From the NCBI GenBank assembly GCA_964017145.1, contig OZ024842.1, forward strand, positions 434,001-498,000: a DNA stretch of 64,000 nucleotides, in the 5' to 3' direction. Below the pieces are notes generated by a model. It was not told where the DNA came from and ran no database searches. It was given only the letters and a program-made list of their open reading frames with translations. The translations under genes and the position numbers were made by a program. This stretch comes from Agrocybe praecox (lineage: Eukaryota; Basidiomycota; Agaricomycetes; Agaricales; Agrocybaceae). Shown in pieces: positions 1 to 12,270 of the stretch (within the stretch, counting starts at the first letter, position 1; the number at the start of each line of letters is the position of its first letter).

Positions 1-632
1 TTTGGACAAAATGTAAAAGGGTGACGTTTTTGTGCAGGTCCGAGAGAAGATTCCGGTGTTTAGTGTGTCGGTTACGAGCCACCCGAGGCGTGTAACTGCG
101 ATCCGTGTAAACTTGGCTTTGGGCTGCTGATTGGCTATCAGTAGAGCCGTGATGTGAATCTCTGAGACGCAACTAATTACAAGTGAGGGTATTCAAATGC
201 TATTCCCAAGTTTGGATCATTGAATTCTTCTGAACGTTATTATCGAAAGAGTAATTTCAGTTTCGTCCTCGCAACGTCGAGTCCTGCTTGACTGAGAAAA
301 TCGACTTGATCAATATCGAGCAGGATTACCATGAGGGAACTTCTACTCACAGATTGTGATTTCAACGACATTTGAGGCTCTCAAATCTGGGAGTAGAAGA
401 CTGAATATGCAAAGCTATTAAACACCAGCTGACGAACATGTAAATGATTGGAGAGTTTAGTCGTCGTGCAAATAAGCAGATTGAGCGTAACGAAAGCAAA
501 TTTCATACGGGGTTGTATACATAAAATCTTAATTACAATGTTTCCTTCTTCCTCGTCTATCATAGGTTGGCGGATATATTCGAACTGGATAAAAAAGCGT
601 TGGTCCATAGCGTGTATTGAGCATCAAATGCG
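1..632. other. Left edge, no gene seen
   Basis: Only short overlapping open frames on both strands, none with recognisable protein features. The right part is the 3' flank of the Dap1-like gene on the minus strand. Confidence 0.5.
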
Positions 633-1256
633 TTACTTGTCAATGACAGGCCCGTCAGATACTTTGCCGACGGTGTTGTAGCGTTTACTGTGGCATATAT
701 TGATCAACAACGCCCGCAAACACTCTGGCGATGATGCGAAAAACTCACGAGAAGAACGCGTGCCAGTCATTTAGAGTCTTCATATCCTTCTCATCTAGAG
801 TGCTATAGTCGGCAACAGCGTCCTCGGGTTTCAAGCTTGATAGACCGAGCCCTCGCGAACCGTCCTTGCCAGCGAAGATGCTGTACGATCTTCCGGGTCC
901 GTACACATCTTTCTTGGGAGAAACGTCGAAGATGGTGCCTATAATGGCTTCAGAGATACATTTACGCGGATATACCAGCTATTATCACCTTTAATAGCTA
1001 CAAGAATCGGCTTTGAAGGATCTGAACCATCATATTTCTTCAACTCCTCGGTGGTGTATGGGTCATCCTTAGGCGGTGCGAGGTCTTCTCTGGGGGCTTG
1101 CATGATGCTCTTTAAGGGCTTCTTGGGATCCGCTTGCGCTGGTGTAGTAGGTACAGGAGATTTCTTGATAAAAGAGAAAACGGAAGGGAAACGGCGATAG
1201 AAAAGATAAGACGCGGGAAAGACGAGCAAGAGCACGTATTCGAATAATGAGAACAT
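633..1256 (-). CDS. Dap1/MAPR-type cytochrome b5-like heme-binding membrane protein
   Basis: Three exons on the minus strand: 989-1256, 749-938 and 633-687, giving 170 residues. Introns are 50 and 61 bp with GT-AG ends. Residues about 4-22 form a hydrophobic N-terminal membrane anchor, followed by a Pro-rich linker and a cytochrome b5-like domain with YTTEELKKYDG, GTIFDVSPK and YGPGRSYSIFAGKDGSRGLG. The end, WHAFFSKRYNTVGKV, is typical of the membrane-associated progesterone receptor family. In yeasts Dap1 binds heme and supports P450 enzymes of sterol synthesis at the ER; I infer the same role. I chose the ATG at 1256 because it opens directly into the anchor. An in-frame ATG at 1286 would add ten polar residues. 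The length fits the family. Confidence 0.9.
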
Positions 1257-1286
1257 GGTTCGGCAATCGCCGGATGAATTGATCAC

Positions 1287-2752
1287 CGGGTTGGCGTACT
1301 GCGGTCATCTGACTCGACTAAACTCAGGTCGTGGGAAGAGCGATTCCAACTTTTTGTCCAAATATTGTCAGCGCTTATTTCCCCTGGTTATATCCATTCT
1401 GTAGTAAATTTAAGGGAAAACTGACATCGCACTCCTGTGCAGGTTCTGTACTCATGTCTTCCAGTTTAGCGTCACATCGGTCAACGCTCCAACGCGGAAC
1501 GGATGAAACCATTTGTCGTTATTTCTAGCTGGCGACTCGGAACTTTATCGCCCTTTGTTCATCCAATTTAGCGCTTTCTCGCCATAGAGCCATGTATCCT
1601 AGCTCTTTTAGCAAGTACATAAGGACAGGCTTCTCTAGTGTGAACTTTATTTTGTACGAATTCCCAGAACATCTCGAACCACACCGTACACGGCCCTTGT
1701 TGTTGTTGTTGGAATAATCGGGGTAAATACAAGCGCACCACGAAGTGGTCACTTGACAGCCGCAGATTATCTCGAGGAGATAATCTGCATTTCATTCTTA
1801 TATTGACATTTGCCACCATTCCTTGTTTTATTATTTTATCTCCTTCTTAGTTTTGTAGCTACATATTTTGTATTTAAAGTGTAGCTACGTGAAATGTAAA
1901 CCTCGCTTGATTGCGAGGGTCCCTACTACAACCCGAGTGACCTCGAAGACCCGGTCATTTTAACAGTTGTGATTTGGTAAAGGGCTCTACATGTTTAGTA
2001 TGGTAGAGAACTTGCCTGTCATAAGCTTAGAATTGGACGTTAGTTCAAGATATTCAAGATCTGCACCACAAGTTCGTGGGGAGACCCATTCCGGTGGAAA
2101 TGATACCAAAATCTCGTTTCCCAAAAGAGGTCAACCTGATGAACCACTGGCAAATGCGGGACAAGGATTACTGTTGCTTCTATGGCTATAATTCCTGGAA
2201 GTGATGGAACACTAATCACATTTCTGAGAGCTTCGGTGCATGAATACCAAGTCTCTCAGCGCTTCTGAGAACTTCAGGATACATGGATACCATTACTCTT
2301 CATTCGCCAGAGTAATAAGGGACTCCTTCGTGGATTCGGTTAGCTCATCAGAGCACACAGCGCATTCAGTAGAGAGTAGAAGAGGTGTGAGCACTTCTTG
2401 CGTAACATCGGAGTTGTGTGCGGGCATGGTAGTCGACTGTTGAGATGATTGAAAGGGACTTTGTGTTTTTCTGCAGACCTCCTGTGTCTCACCAGACAAT
2501 GAGGAAGAATAACCAGCCCACATGAGCCTTCGGTTGCCGGAAACAAAAACTATAGATACAGGATATAATATACGACAGAACCTTCAGACGTATTCGCGAA
2601 CAGCATATACTTAGTGCAATGCGTTTTGAAACATATCGAATAATTTCAGCTGGGAGTAGTCCTTAGTATCGAAGAAGGGAAATTCACGCGTGGAGGCAAT
2701 TCGCTCCGGAGTCCCAAACTTAGGACATGTTAATGATTCTGGCAAAAAAAAA
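1287..2752. other. Intergenic, no gene seen
   Basis: About 1.5 kb between two minus-strand genes. The frames are short (at most about 80 codons), overlap on both strands and show no domain. It must hold the upstream region of the Dap1-like gene and the 3' flank of the F-box gene. Confidence 0.5.
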
Positions 2753-4402
2753 TCATAAAACGTGGCTAAGAACACGAGGACCTGGGACTATCGACTTATG
2801 AATGAGGGCGAAATCTATAATTACAAGAGTATTAGAGAAACACATGACATAACGGCCCGACCCAGCGTCAAAGAGCGGTGGATGGATCATCGCGGAATCC
2901 TTGTCTACGCAGTCTTTGACGACTGGCACGAAATCTGGTGTTTCTATCCCAGGTTGGTACTCCAATAAGTTGAGATAGAAGCCAGTTTCGTAAACTACGA
3001 CTAAAACCCCGTGAGTATACCCAAGTCCTTTTGCTGCATGATGGCCGTGATAAAGACGACGAGGCGCTGATATTAAGCGCTTGGGTGTAACGGAGTTTGA
3101 CGAACGAGGTAAATGCAGATCATTGATTACAATTTCGTAGAGTCCGTCACTGGGCGATAGGGCCATAACCCGAGTGCAATCCTGTGAGATAGACAATGGT
3201 AGTGAGAGCATCACAGGAAAACCTAGCTGGTATCTCCATAGTTCTTTTCTGTGGGAAAACAAGAGTGACTGTTCGACCACAGACGTAGTTTCGGGAATAT
3301 CGGAATAATCATTCAAAAGGATGGTGTCTAGGTGTGCTGAAATCAGTCTTTCTTTTGGTAGCAAACATATTTCGTCCTGTAATGTCGTTGAGTAAATAGA
3401 TGATAGTTTGGATGAATGACATGTACCGGTTTCGGAAGAGGTCCTACATATCTGCGAGGGTAATTCATCGATCCATCTGCAATATCTGGCCACTGAACTA
3501 CGAATATACAATCTGCACCACCGGGGCGGTCCACTGCAAATGCAAGGTGACCATCAAGAAGAGAAATGGAATACAGCATGTTGATTTGGTGCAAGTCCAA
3601 AAGAAGCGATTTCAAGTAACTCGCCTTTAAGCCGACAACGTCTGATCCATCAAATATAAATTCTACCCTCCATATCTTGATGCCCTTATACGTCTCACGA
3701 TAGGAGCTACGGGCTTCACTAACGTACATAGCCAAGTGAAAGCCCGCCATTGGGAGAGTATTGCTGATGTCAACTGAGATCTTGAAAACGTTAAAGCCGT
3801 TCTTTCTCAATTGTGTAGATATAAGTTCTTTTTCCTCCATCACATCCGTGGAATCAAGGTCATAATACCCCATCCGACCGTCCAAGGAGACTACGAGCAG
3901 CCAACGTCCGCCCGGAATTAGATACACGCAACGAATGTAATAGTCCTCTAGCGGAATTTCTTGCTGGCGACTCGGGGCTCCATCATCCGTCTTCCAGGCA
4001 ATTTTTGTACTTTCCCAACCTACAACAATACGTTCCAGCTCGTTTGAGGAGTACACATCCATGGGCTTCTCCAGAGAAAATGTTTTCGGTGCATTATTGT
4101 GTACAGCCTCCCAGAAGAAGTGTATCCAAATGGTCTTTGTCGTCGTGACTTGGTAAATAGTTTTGCATGTCTAGTATTGGTGGTCATTAAAACGGCATAG
4201 ATTAATTAGAGCGATGACTTGCCTGTCTTACGCGTAAAATATCACGGTAGTCCAGATACTTCAATACTTCTACCATAAGCTCAGGTGGAATAGTGAATAT
4301 GCTGGCGGAGACGTCACTGGAATCCCGTTTCTAGACGATGTCAATGTGATGCACTGTGAGTGAACATATGATGCTCACTGATTGAATCGAGGCCATCGCC
4401 AT
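2753..4402 (-). CDS. F-box protein, copy A
   Basis: Four exons on the minus strand: 4379-4402, 4223-4330, 3427-4170 and 2753-3376, giving 499 residues. The short first exon (MAMASIQS) joins over a 48-bp intron to an F-box beginning IPPELMVEVLKYLDYRDILRVRQ. That exon ends CAG/GCAAGT, so intron 2 (52 bp) is a GC-AG intron; it joins to TCKTIYQVTTTKTIW. The rest is a long C-terminal region with YLIPGGRWLLVVSLDG and YYDLDS near the middle, as in the related gene at 9162. F-box proteins link targets to SCF ubiquitin ligases through Skp1; the C-terminal region may bind the substrate, which is unknown. The exon phases agree throughout, and no stop interrupts the spliced frame. Confidence 0.82.
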
Positions 4403-5058
4403 AAACCATTTGAGTCCTTGTTGGAAAATGCGCGATATATTGACTATTATATTCCAAAAACAAAGAGGAAGTCGCATAGGACGAGGAAAGCATTGTGCCG
4501 GCATTGGTAGTTACCATGTGAATAATGTGACATCTAATTTCAAGGCTTGATCCCCTTGATCCTACAACGCGTACGATAAACAGAACACTCCGGGCGGAGA
4601 TCCAACTTGGTTCTCCCACACACCGGCAGAAAATAGGCAGAAGGGGGCTTGCCACTTGGGAGTGGGAAAGAGACCATGTCCCAGGGGCCCATAGCTTGCG
4701 GCCGAGTGGAAAGTGGAAGTTCCACTTCCACAAATCTGGCCGTGACTCTTTTGCGACACATCTCAGTCCTTTATAGTATAATTATAGTCATCGACTGACT
4801 TATCGGGTTCTCATCTCAACAGCTTCGCTCAAAGGACAGTACTTAGCAGGTTACAGAACCTTTGTCAATTTTTTTGAGTTACCCTTGTTTATCTTTAACA
4901 CGTGAACGTTTATTGGCCGTAACGGAGGTAAACTTTATTCCATGCCGGATGTCGGGCCCAGGTACAAAAAAACATGCAGACATCGAGGAGATCTATGCCT
5001 CGAAAGAAATACACAACATAATTTGCTCAATCATTATACTAAAAATCCTTCCCTCGAT
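4403..5058. other. Intergenic, no gene seen
   Basis: The upstream region of F-box gene A and the 3' flank of the next minus-strand gene. A 130-codon minus-strand frame at 4341-4733 overlaps the F-box start, has no family features, and I take it as chance. Confidence 0.5.
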
Positions 5059-5918
5059 TCACTTTTGCACCTTCAGCACAGCAAATATTGTTACCCCAAT
5101 CGCAACCGCAAAACACAGCAAAAGAACAAGCGCCAACAAGCATCGTTTCGCCCACTTCATCTCTGCCGCATGCATTTTCGCCAAATATTCCGCCTTATCC
5201 TCCTCGGTTCGTAAGTTCTCGTTGCACCATGCAATGAACTCCGTACGTGGTGGCCAGCCGGATATTTGTGAAAGTGCAGCTTGAGGTTCGAATGGATTGG
5301 GTGAGCGAAGTGGAGTAACGAGCATGAGCGCGCCGAATACCCAGAAAGCGGGAAAGACTATCCGAGTTGCATCATTTTCGACGCGACGCGACCGTAAGTT
5401 TAAGTAGCGATATGAAGCGACTTCAGATATATATGAGACGTACAGAAGCCCGATTTGAAGAATACCATAGCCAGCGTATCAGGTTCTCCCTGAAGGTTAT
5501 CTATTCTGCGTCGATACGGAGGCGGGTCATTGATTCCGTACGGCGGTAATGGCTCTGGTGGTTGACTCGACCTCAAAGAGGCGAAATCTGATGGAAATGA
5601 TTCTGGTGGACGCCTTACCACCCCCACTCCCTCGTGATGGTCGTGCGTTCTAGCGTATTCGATGAAATCAAAGTCTGTCCCTGTACCGTTTGGCGCTACA
5701 TTGTCAGATAATAGTGTAGGAGGCTCATATGTAGGGATATAGATAGTAGAGTGTGGTGAGTAGGCTGGTATAGGAGGTGAAATGTGGTCCACAGTTATTA
5801 CAGGACGCGAGAAAATTGTGGGATTTTGGATCGGTGACGTTAGGTGATCATTCGAGCGGCTTGAACTTGCGACGGGTCCGAGTTCGACGCTAGAGTCTAT
5901 AAGATTGTTGATTGACAT
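5059..5918 (-). CDS. Predicted membrane protein with PPxY motifs
   Basis: Two exons, 5444-5918 and 5059-5357, split by an 86-bp intron (T/GTACGT to GATAG), giving 257 residues. The N-terminal half is Pro/Ser-rich and probably disordered, with repeated SPPIPAY-like stretches and two PY motifs, LPPY (about 124-127) and PPPY (132-135). A first hydrophobic segment (FFFPAFWVFGALMLV) spans the splice junction and a second (LLALVLLLCFAVAIGVTIF) lies near the C-terminus. I do not recognise a named family. PPxY motifs bind WW domains of Rsp5/NEDD4 ubiquitin ligases, so an adaptor role at an internal membrane is a reasonable inference but unproven. Confidence 0.78.
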
Positions 5919-7696
5919 CGCTATCGAACGTAAAGAGAATCAATTCCGGACAAAGAAGTAAAATATGGAACGAAAACCGGCTGTTTCGTTTTATCAGGAT
6001 CATACAGTTGCGTACCTTTGTTACCGCTCTACAACTCCTCGAACTTGTGCCCGACAGACCACTCTAGACCACCAAGTATACGTAGTGAAAGGTACAAGCA
6101 GAAGATGCGACGCAGTGAGAGTAACAAGACAAGCGGCTAATCAGCCTGAGCCCCGACTCGAGGAAAGGTACCTGAGAACTTTCGGGCTTACACGCCCTGA
6201 TGCGAGGAGGTACTGGCTCCAATTCAAATATTCTATGTTGCACATCGCAACCTTGAGTCTAAAATTAATGTCTACCTTATTAGTATCCACTCACTTCTCT
6301 CGACGTAAAGCTCTTATCATGACAGGAATGAACGACATTCCAAGGTCAACCTGATGTACTGCCTCGTTGCTCTGCGTATATTTCTCTAGAATATCTGGCT
6401 GAACTTGATGTTTTTGAGATCCGGAACTTCTCATACCATCAGGGGTCCAGAAATACTGCGTGGAAGAAGGAAGCTACATAACGAGATCAGCAGAAGCGGA
6501 ATGACGTGTGGGGAATCATTAATCATTAATCAGAGCTGGGGTAAGCTGGGGAGATTGTCCGGGGAATCACCGACTCTCACGCATAGGATGTAGGACCCCG
6601 GAATTTTCAGGGGTGCGGCATGCATTTCGGGTGTGATTAGTTTTTTGTTGGGAACGTTAAGCAAGGTGCTTGCGGCCTAATTGAGCCTACTTAAAATGTC
6701 GAGGGGTCTGAAATACATACATTTCTAAGCCCATCACGGGCTACATGCGATAAATTAGACGTGCGCTGAATGAAAACTTGGATAAAATCTGGTCCTGGAT
6801 AAGTACTTTGATGGATATTGGTTATGATTAGACAAAGACGAGCTTACTCCAGTAAATGAACGCTCAAGGAAGGATTTAATTTTTGACCTTTGCCGATTAG
6901 TTGAAGGCTTGATTCAGCAAAGTTTACATAGCAAAAACCAGAACCCAAAGTTTAGACTGCTTTCCCTGTTTTTCCCAATAGCCTTTGCTATCCCTCTGGG
7001 TGATTACGAAGTAGAAACGGCATTTGGTGTGACTTTTATACCGAGCATTTCCCACTTGACTACAATGCCGCCCAGACGCTGGGGTCTTGGATCCACAGGC
7101 GGTCCGTCATTTTCCTCAGTGGTTGCCGATTTGCCGAAGATTATAGCGGCAGTGTAATTGCCATTACGCTCTCCTTTCTGATAATCCAGGTTGCAGATGT
7201 GGGATTAGGTTTACTGGAGAACTGCTGCCTGTGTCGAAGAATCTACTCAGTATGGGCAGGTAATCAGGAGTAGAGGGTTATGATCATAGAAATAGTAAGT
7301 ACAACGGGGAGAGAGAGAGAGAGAGGGAGTAACGCCAAAACAGAATACGTAGCAGGATAGCAAACGAAAGTCGAAGGAGAAGGGGAACAGAAAGAGAGGG
7401 GACAGACGACGCTTTGCCTATTGCTTGAAAGAATGCTGAAATAAGATAACTGGAGAAAATGACAACAGACAATCCGAAAGAGAGAAAAGCTTTGGCTGAT
7501 TGGGTTCATTGGTTGATAAAGTGAGAACGAAGAGCGGGCGATGTTGCATAAGGGGCGGCAAAGTAGAAAAGGATCGCAATGTACCGCCCCGACGTGGTGG
7601 TATATGTACAAGAAAGGTGGGCGAGCGGCATTGATCATAGAAAGTGATGATCCATCGTTAGCAACACCGAGGACCACAGGCGACTTTCAGAGCGCA
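5919..7696. other. Intergenic, no gene seen; GA microsatellite
   Basis: 1.8 kb between the start of the PPxY membrane gene and the 3' end of SNX3. A (GA)n run lies at about 7310-7326. Open frames reach 137 codons (minus, 7264-7677) but are hydrophobic, low complexity, and antisense to a purine-rich stretch; I do not accept them as genes. Confidence 0.5.
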
Positions 7697-8439
7697 TTAA
7701 ACCCATTGCGCTTTATCCCAGGCCGGGTCTTGAAGGAAGGCACACAAAACTTTGCTTCCAGTCTAAGAGTAAAGGCCACTAAATTCTCCTTCTCTTCAAA
7801 CAGGGAAAGGCATACTCACTTGTAGGAGTGGGTGTCCAGCGACGATGCTCAAGAATCTTTCCAGGCCCTCTCTCCTACTTTCAATAACTTCTTCCGAGAA
7901 ACGGTTGGTGAACACTTTTCCAGGAAGAGGGGGGATGTTCACTCGTGTGGATTCATGTTCAAGGATATCGCGGAAAGCCTCAAAGTCGGAATAGCGGCGG
8001 CGAACAAGGGAATGACGCAGTTTGAAGGCAGGAATATTAGTCTGTCAAACAGGGGGGAAACAATGAAAAAACCATGTTCTGATAGTAAATAGATAGCCAA
8101 GCATACCTTGCATACGATTTCGTAGTCTGTGTACATCTTTCTGCCAAAACCTGCGTATGATTCGTCAGAAAAAAGCTGACGAGAAAGCAGATACGTGGAA
8201 ACCTGACAACAGATGAAAAATAAGCCACTCACCATGTGTCTGTGGGTTCCTAACCTCAATTTCTAGAAAGCTCTCTGGCACACTGTACATCTCTTCTATC
8301 TGTTAAAAATTTAGTGCGTCAGTCGTAAAACTGACAATAAAAGGAGTCCGTTGCATTTGGAACACACCGTCTGTTCCCTCGCAGATAACAGGGTCTCTTC
8401 GAAGGCAGAGCTCCGTGCAAAGGGCGATACAGCAGCCAT
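7697..8439 (-). CDS. SNX3: Sorting nexin 3 (PX-domain protein)
   Basis: Five exons on the minus strand: 8368-8439, 8233-8299, 8107-8150, 7820-8041 and 7697-7762, giving 156 residues. Introns of 57-82 bp have GT-AG ends and fitting phases. The PX domain fills most of the protein: [20 protein letters not shown], then [35 protein letters not shown] with the phosphoinositide-binding [22 protein letters not shown], and [19 protein letters not shown]. It ends [17 protein letters not shown], the usual SNX3/Grd19 end. By family it binds PI3P on early endosomes and works with retromer to recycle cargo to the Golgi. Length and motif order match the family. Confidence 0.95.
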
Positions 8440-9161
8440 CGTTGTGTTTTAATATATCCGTAAAGCCTAGTAGTGTCAAGTGCCGGAAAGTAGCTCGAGG
8501 ATGTAAGGATGTCAGGGTTTGGGTTAGAGGGTTCGGAAGAAGAGCTGTTTAGCAGAGCCCAGGCCCAGGCCCAGGGACTCGGAGTGGCTGTGTAGATTTG
8601 TCATACGCAAAGTAAGGCACGCAAAGTGTCAAATAAGATATGACTGATAAGATAAGATTTTAATTAATCGTAAGAGCTCCACTTGGAGTTGACTCTAGCT
8701 TGGAGGCTTGGGGTTCACTCAGATTGAAACACCTTAGTACACTGTTCGATGTTGGGCCCCAGCTAAAAAAAAAATCGCACTTCGGTATGTTCATATATAC
8801 TCTAATCCATATATACAAACTGCACTCAACTTGAGCTAACAAACGACAGCAGGGTACAAGTAGGGAAAAGATTTCGTCTCGGATTTACTCTGATTCACTC
8901 ACATAATTCTATCGAAACACCAAAATGCTTAAATCCTCCTGCTTTAACTTGCGTGTTATGACGTTCTCAATGCCTATTTATACCCAGGTCACATTAATCA
9001 GGATCAACCGTTGATAATCCGACAGGCCAGGGTATACCGTAGCTCAAGGGTGGGAAATACAACCTCGGGCTTCCTGTGGACCGATTTTAATAGCCCTGAC
9101 AGCGAGCAAATGGTTTCTTAAAGCTCCCACAACGACGACGGCCCAGCAGATCCTTGTGTAG
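8440..9161. other. Divergent promoter region
   Basis: SNX3 (-) and F-box gene B (+) are head to head over 722 bp. It contains a short run of CCCAGG units at about 8558-8576 and GATA-rich sequence at about 8630-8662. No gene seen. Confidence 0.5.
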
Positions 9162-10971
9162 ATGCCTACTCATCTGCTCTCCTTACCCTTCGAGCTCGTT
9201 CTCATCATCTTACGAAACCTTGACTGGACGGATATCGTACGCGTACGAAAGGTACGTACCATCACATCCCGCGGACCCTTGGTTACTGAGCAAAATGACA
9301 CGGTAACTAACCGAGCTGCTTGTCTTTAAGACATGCAGGCTCCTGTACGAGGCATCGAGAGAAAGGGCCGTCGTTCAGAATCTCGTGATGCGTTACACCA
9401 CTACATATCCGAGATCGACGTTCTCCCTCGAGCGATCCATAGCGCTATACAGCACAAGCGAGCTAGAAGGTACCATAAGGCTAAATCTGGCGGCTAATCG
9501 TGGGTGGGCGATTAATGTGCCGAAAACGAAACCGTCATTTGTGCCAAGGAAGCAAGAGATCCGCTTAGACCACGCGGCAAAGACATTCTGTCTGATTGAA
9601 GGAGGACGGTGGCTTCTAGTCGTCAGGATAACAGGATCAGTCACCTATTATGATCTCGACACTGAGACTCCTACTAAAAGGGAGCTCATTCCTGATCTCG
9701 TGGAAAGGCGACCTTGGACGATGATACTAGTAGCAACCGATAGAGACCATAGCCAGCCTGTGTTAACTGTCAACTTCGCTATATACACAAGGATTTGGTT
9801 AGGTCAATATTTATCTATTATCACCGATTATATATGTTGAAGCCCATCTTTTATATTCTCAAAATCCAGGCTTTATCGCTGAACAATTGCAAGTGTGGCG
9901 TATAACGCTCGTACTGGACGAAAACAATGCAGGGGTAGGCTTGGCAGCGAAGCGCGTCACTACGTTACAATTAGGCCCGGATTTTAGTCCCACCGCGATT
10001 TGCCTTTGTGGGAACTATGTTTCATGGGACTACGAAAAAGACGGATGCCTCAACGTGACGACTGTAAACTGGATGGAAGCTGCAAGGTTAAACGAAATTC
10101 AGAATCATCCTTCAAGTATACCTATCCCTATAGCGACCCTTAAGACGAGGAATATAGTACACCGCGGTCCAGATATGGTAAGTAATATCCTTCTCATCTG
10201 GCTTGGAGTGACAAGCGCAAATTGTTTAATTTGTCTCTTTCTATAATATCCTTTATTCAGCCCGCCTTCCGTTTATTACCAGGAAATTTTCTTATAATCG
10301 CATCTAAACCGATCATAAAACTATACGACTTAGAGATGGTCCGTATAACAAGTCCATGCTCTTACCTTCATCACCTCCAGGACGAAAGCGCCCGCGAGGT
10401 GACGCCACACATATGGGAAACATCCTTACACGGGATGTTTTCACATAGCTTATCGAAACCCTTCTTCTGTCCTTGGACGAATACCGTCCGATTTGTAATT
10501 TACACTCGTGAGCTGGTATATGGCTTAATAATTCCCCTCACCAGGCGCTCCGACCATCTGACAACTTTACCTCTGCCCATCGAGAAGGCGAACCCAGAGA
10601 TTTTTCAACTCATGCGCTACGTCTCTCACAGCGAACAATGCGGATTTTCATCCGGATACCATACTGCGGTCTTACATACATTCGCGCCGCAGACCGTGAT
10701 TATCCGATATCGATGGCCGGACGAATGGCCGGAGGAAGATCAGACTATTAGGCAATGTCGTAATGTCGGTATTCCTATCATCCGCACAGGGGAGCGACCG
10801 CAAACTGTTCATCATCCCGATTCTATTCCTCTTGGAATTCAACAGAAAATGATACCAATCACCTGCAAGAACTGGAGTCCTTTTACGCCTGTCATGGACG
10901 AAGGTTCAGGCCGAGTGATATACTCGGCTCAGTCGGGGAAGCAACTAGTCGTCGCTAATTTCTCCAAATAG
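9162..10971 (+). CDS. F-box protein, copy B
   Basis: Four exons: 9162-9251, 9331-9802, 9870-10177 and 10261-10971, giving 526 residues. The F-box is at the start (LPFELVLIILRNLDWTDIV, then RVRK/TCRLLYEASRE across intron 1). The middle has CLIEGGRWLLVVRITGSVTYY and the end has EGSGRVIYSAQSGKQLVV, parallel to DAGSGRYVMCFSNTLVIID in copy A. The intron between F-box helices sits at the same place in both copies, so they are paralogues. It is probably an SCF substrate receptor; the substrate is unknown. The ATG at 9162 is the only one giving an uninterrupted F-box. Confidence 0.88.
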
Positions 10972-11340
10972 ACGGAATACACCTGTATTTAAAACTACGA
11001 AGATACTGTGATCACTTGATACACGTTGACATTTATATTTATAGATGTCGGTCCTTGTGTTATATTTGTAGACTTAGACTACTGAAACCATAAAAGGCAT
11101 GTCCTGGCCCGAAAAACGAGAACAATGTTCTTTACTAAAAGCATGGCGCTAATGTAAAACCAAATAGAATACTAATCCGAGTGCCACCGGTGAGGTCTCG
11201 TTTTATCTCTTGTATGCCCTATCCTTGTCATATTAAAATTTCCACCAAAAACCATCTTCTGTCCATTTCGGGGTATGCTTTACGCCGCACTTCCTGTAAT
11301 AATGGTGGTATGGATCAAAGTGACCAAATACTTACAACTG
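10972..11340. other. Intergenic with a faint last-exon copy
   Basis: About 11075-11200 resembles, on the minus strand and with heavy decay, the last exon of the membrane protein gene at 12831-13734 (shared blocks around CTACTG and GAGAA..ATGTT..AGC/TAAAAG). No open frame. Confidence 0.3.
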
Positions 11341-11420
11341 ACGATGTGCGACGATTTTATTGTTCATAAGCTGGGCAGAAAATGACTCCGCCAACAATGC
11401 GGGGAAGTTGTGCCTGAAGC
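11341..11420 (+). pseudogene. Decayed last-exon copy, plus orientation
   Basis: The stretch beginning GATGTGCGACGATTTTATTG is a close inverse match to 12961-13005 inside the functional last exon of the membrane protein gene. It has no usable frame. It is one of several copies of this exon in the 11-14.3 kb region. Confidence 0.5.
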
Positions 11421-11854
11421 CTGCTAGTAACAACGGTCCCCTGATATTAGTCGCCCTGCCTTTTTACTTTCGAATATGATCACTAAAACCCTCAATTGTC
11501 CTCTGGTCCACTATGTGATACATGCATAGTAAGAAGTATAATGCGATGACAATGAAAATAACAAATAAGTGCAAATTCACCACGTCCGCTGATCTCTTAT
11601 AACACGCATCACAAACGTGGGAATGCGAACTTCGTTGTGCGTCGAGAAGGGGTGTTTGTGTCGGTTTCCAATACCTTACAATACTATGGCCTATCTTATT
11701 ATCAACGGATTACCCTGATTATTATGACCTCGGTACAAAGATTGGTCAAAAAAGTTTATAACATGCAATTCAAATTAGGAGGAGGTTTTAAGGATTTATT
11801 TATTACTATGTGATAGGAGGATTTAAATTTGACTCTGTTCTTGTGCTCTATGCA

Positions 11855-12070
11855 CACTACTGCGGTCATACCAGACGTACCGTAGCGTGACGCGTGATAG
11901 ACGAGGATGATACTTTCAAATTGCTGCTATAATTGTGTCGTAATAATCAAAGAAAAGGAACGTGTAGAACTTGAACCTGAGCAGCAGTTTCTCACGTCGT
12001 TCCACGGAACCCTTTCTACTACCCAGCGTAGGATTGATAGAATCATCGCGCAGAATTGTGACATTTGCAA
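11855..12070 (-). pseudogene. Decayed last-exon copy, minus orientation
   Basis: It aligns by eye with 12828-13017: the stop-proximal part (GATAGACGAGGATGATACTT here, GATAGACGAGAATGATGTTC there) and the distal part (ATCGCGCAGAATTGTGAC against GTTGCGCATAATAACAC). Frameshifts break the reading frame. It continues the run of last-exon copies. Confidence 0.55.
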
Positions 12071-12169
12071 TAGCTGTTACATACTACAAAGATGTTGCGA
12101 CCACTTTCTGTTATATGTACAGGTCCAGATTGCAATTCACAAATATCTATCGAGTTCTGAATATGTCTC

Positions 12170-12270
12170 CCGCAGCCGGATGGCCTGGATGGGATATTAT
12201 GCGCGCGATGATTCTATTGATCCTATGCTGGATAGAAAGATGCTCCGTGAACGATGCGACAAGTACACCC
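12170..12270 (+). pseudogene. Decayed last-exon copy, plus orientation
   Basis: It reads ILLILCWIERCSVNDA on the plus strand, against ILLLISWLESGSVNDVD in the functional minus-strand exon. A small indel in the GCGCGCGATG region shifts the frame. It lies about 100 bp from the preceding minus-orientation copy, making an inverted pair. Confidence 0.5.

Noticed and set aside
4341..4733. 130-codon minus frame next to F-box gene A
   Set aside because: It overlaps the short first exon and intron of the F-box gene in another frame and has no recognisable features.
7264..7677. 137-codon minus-strand frame downstream of SNX3
   Set aside because: Antisense to a GA-rich microsatellite region, giving Leu/Ser-rich nonsense; it lies in the SNX3 3' flank.
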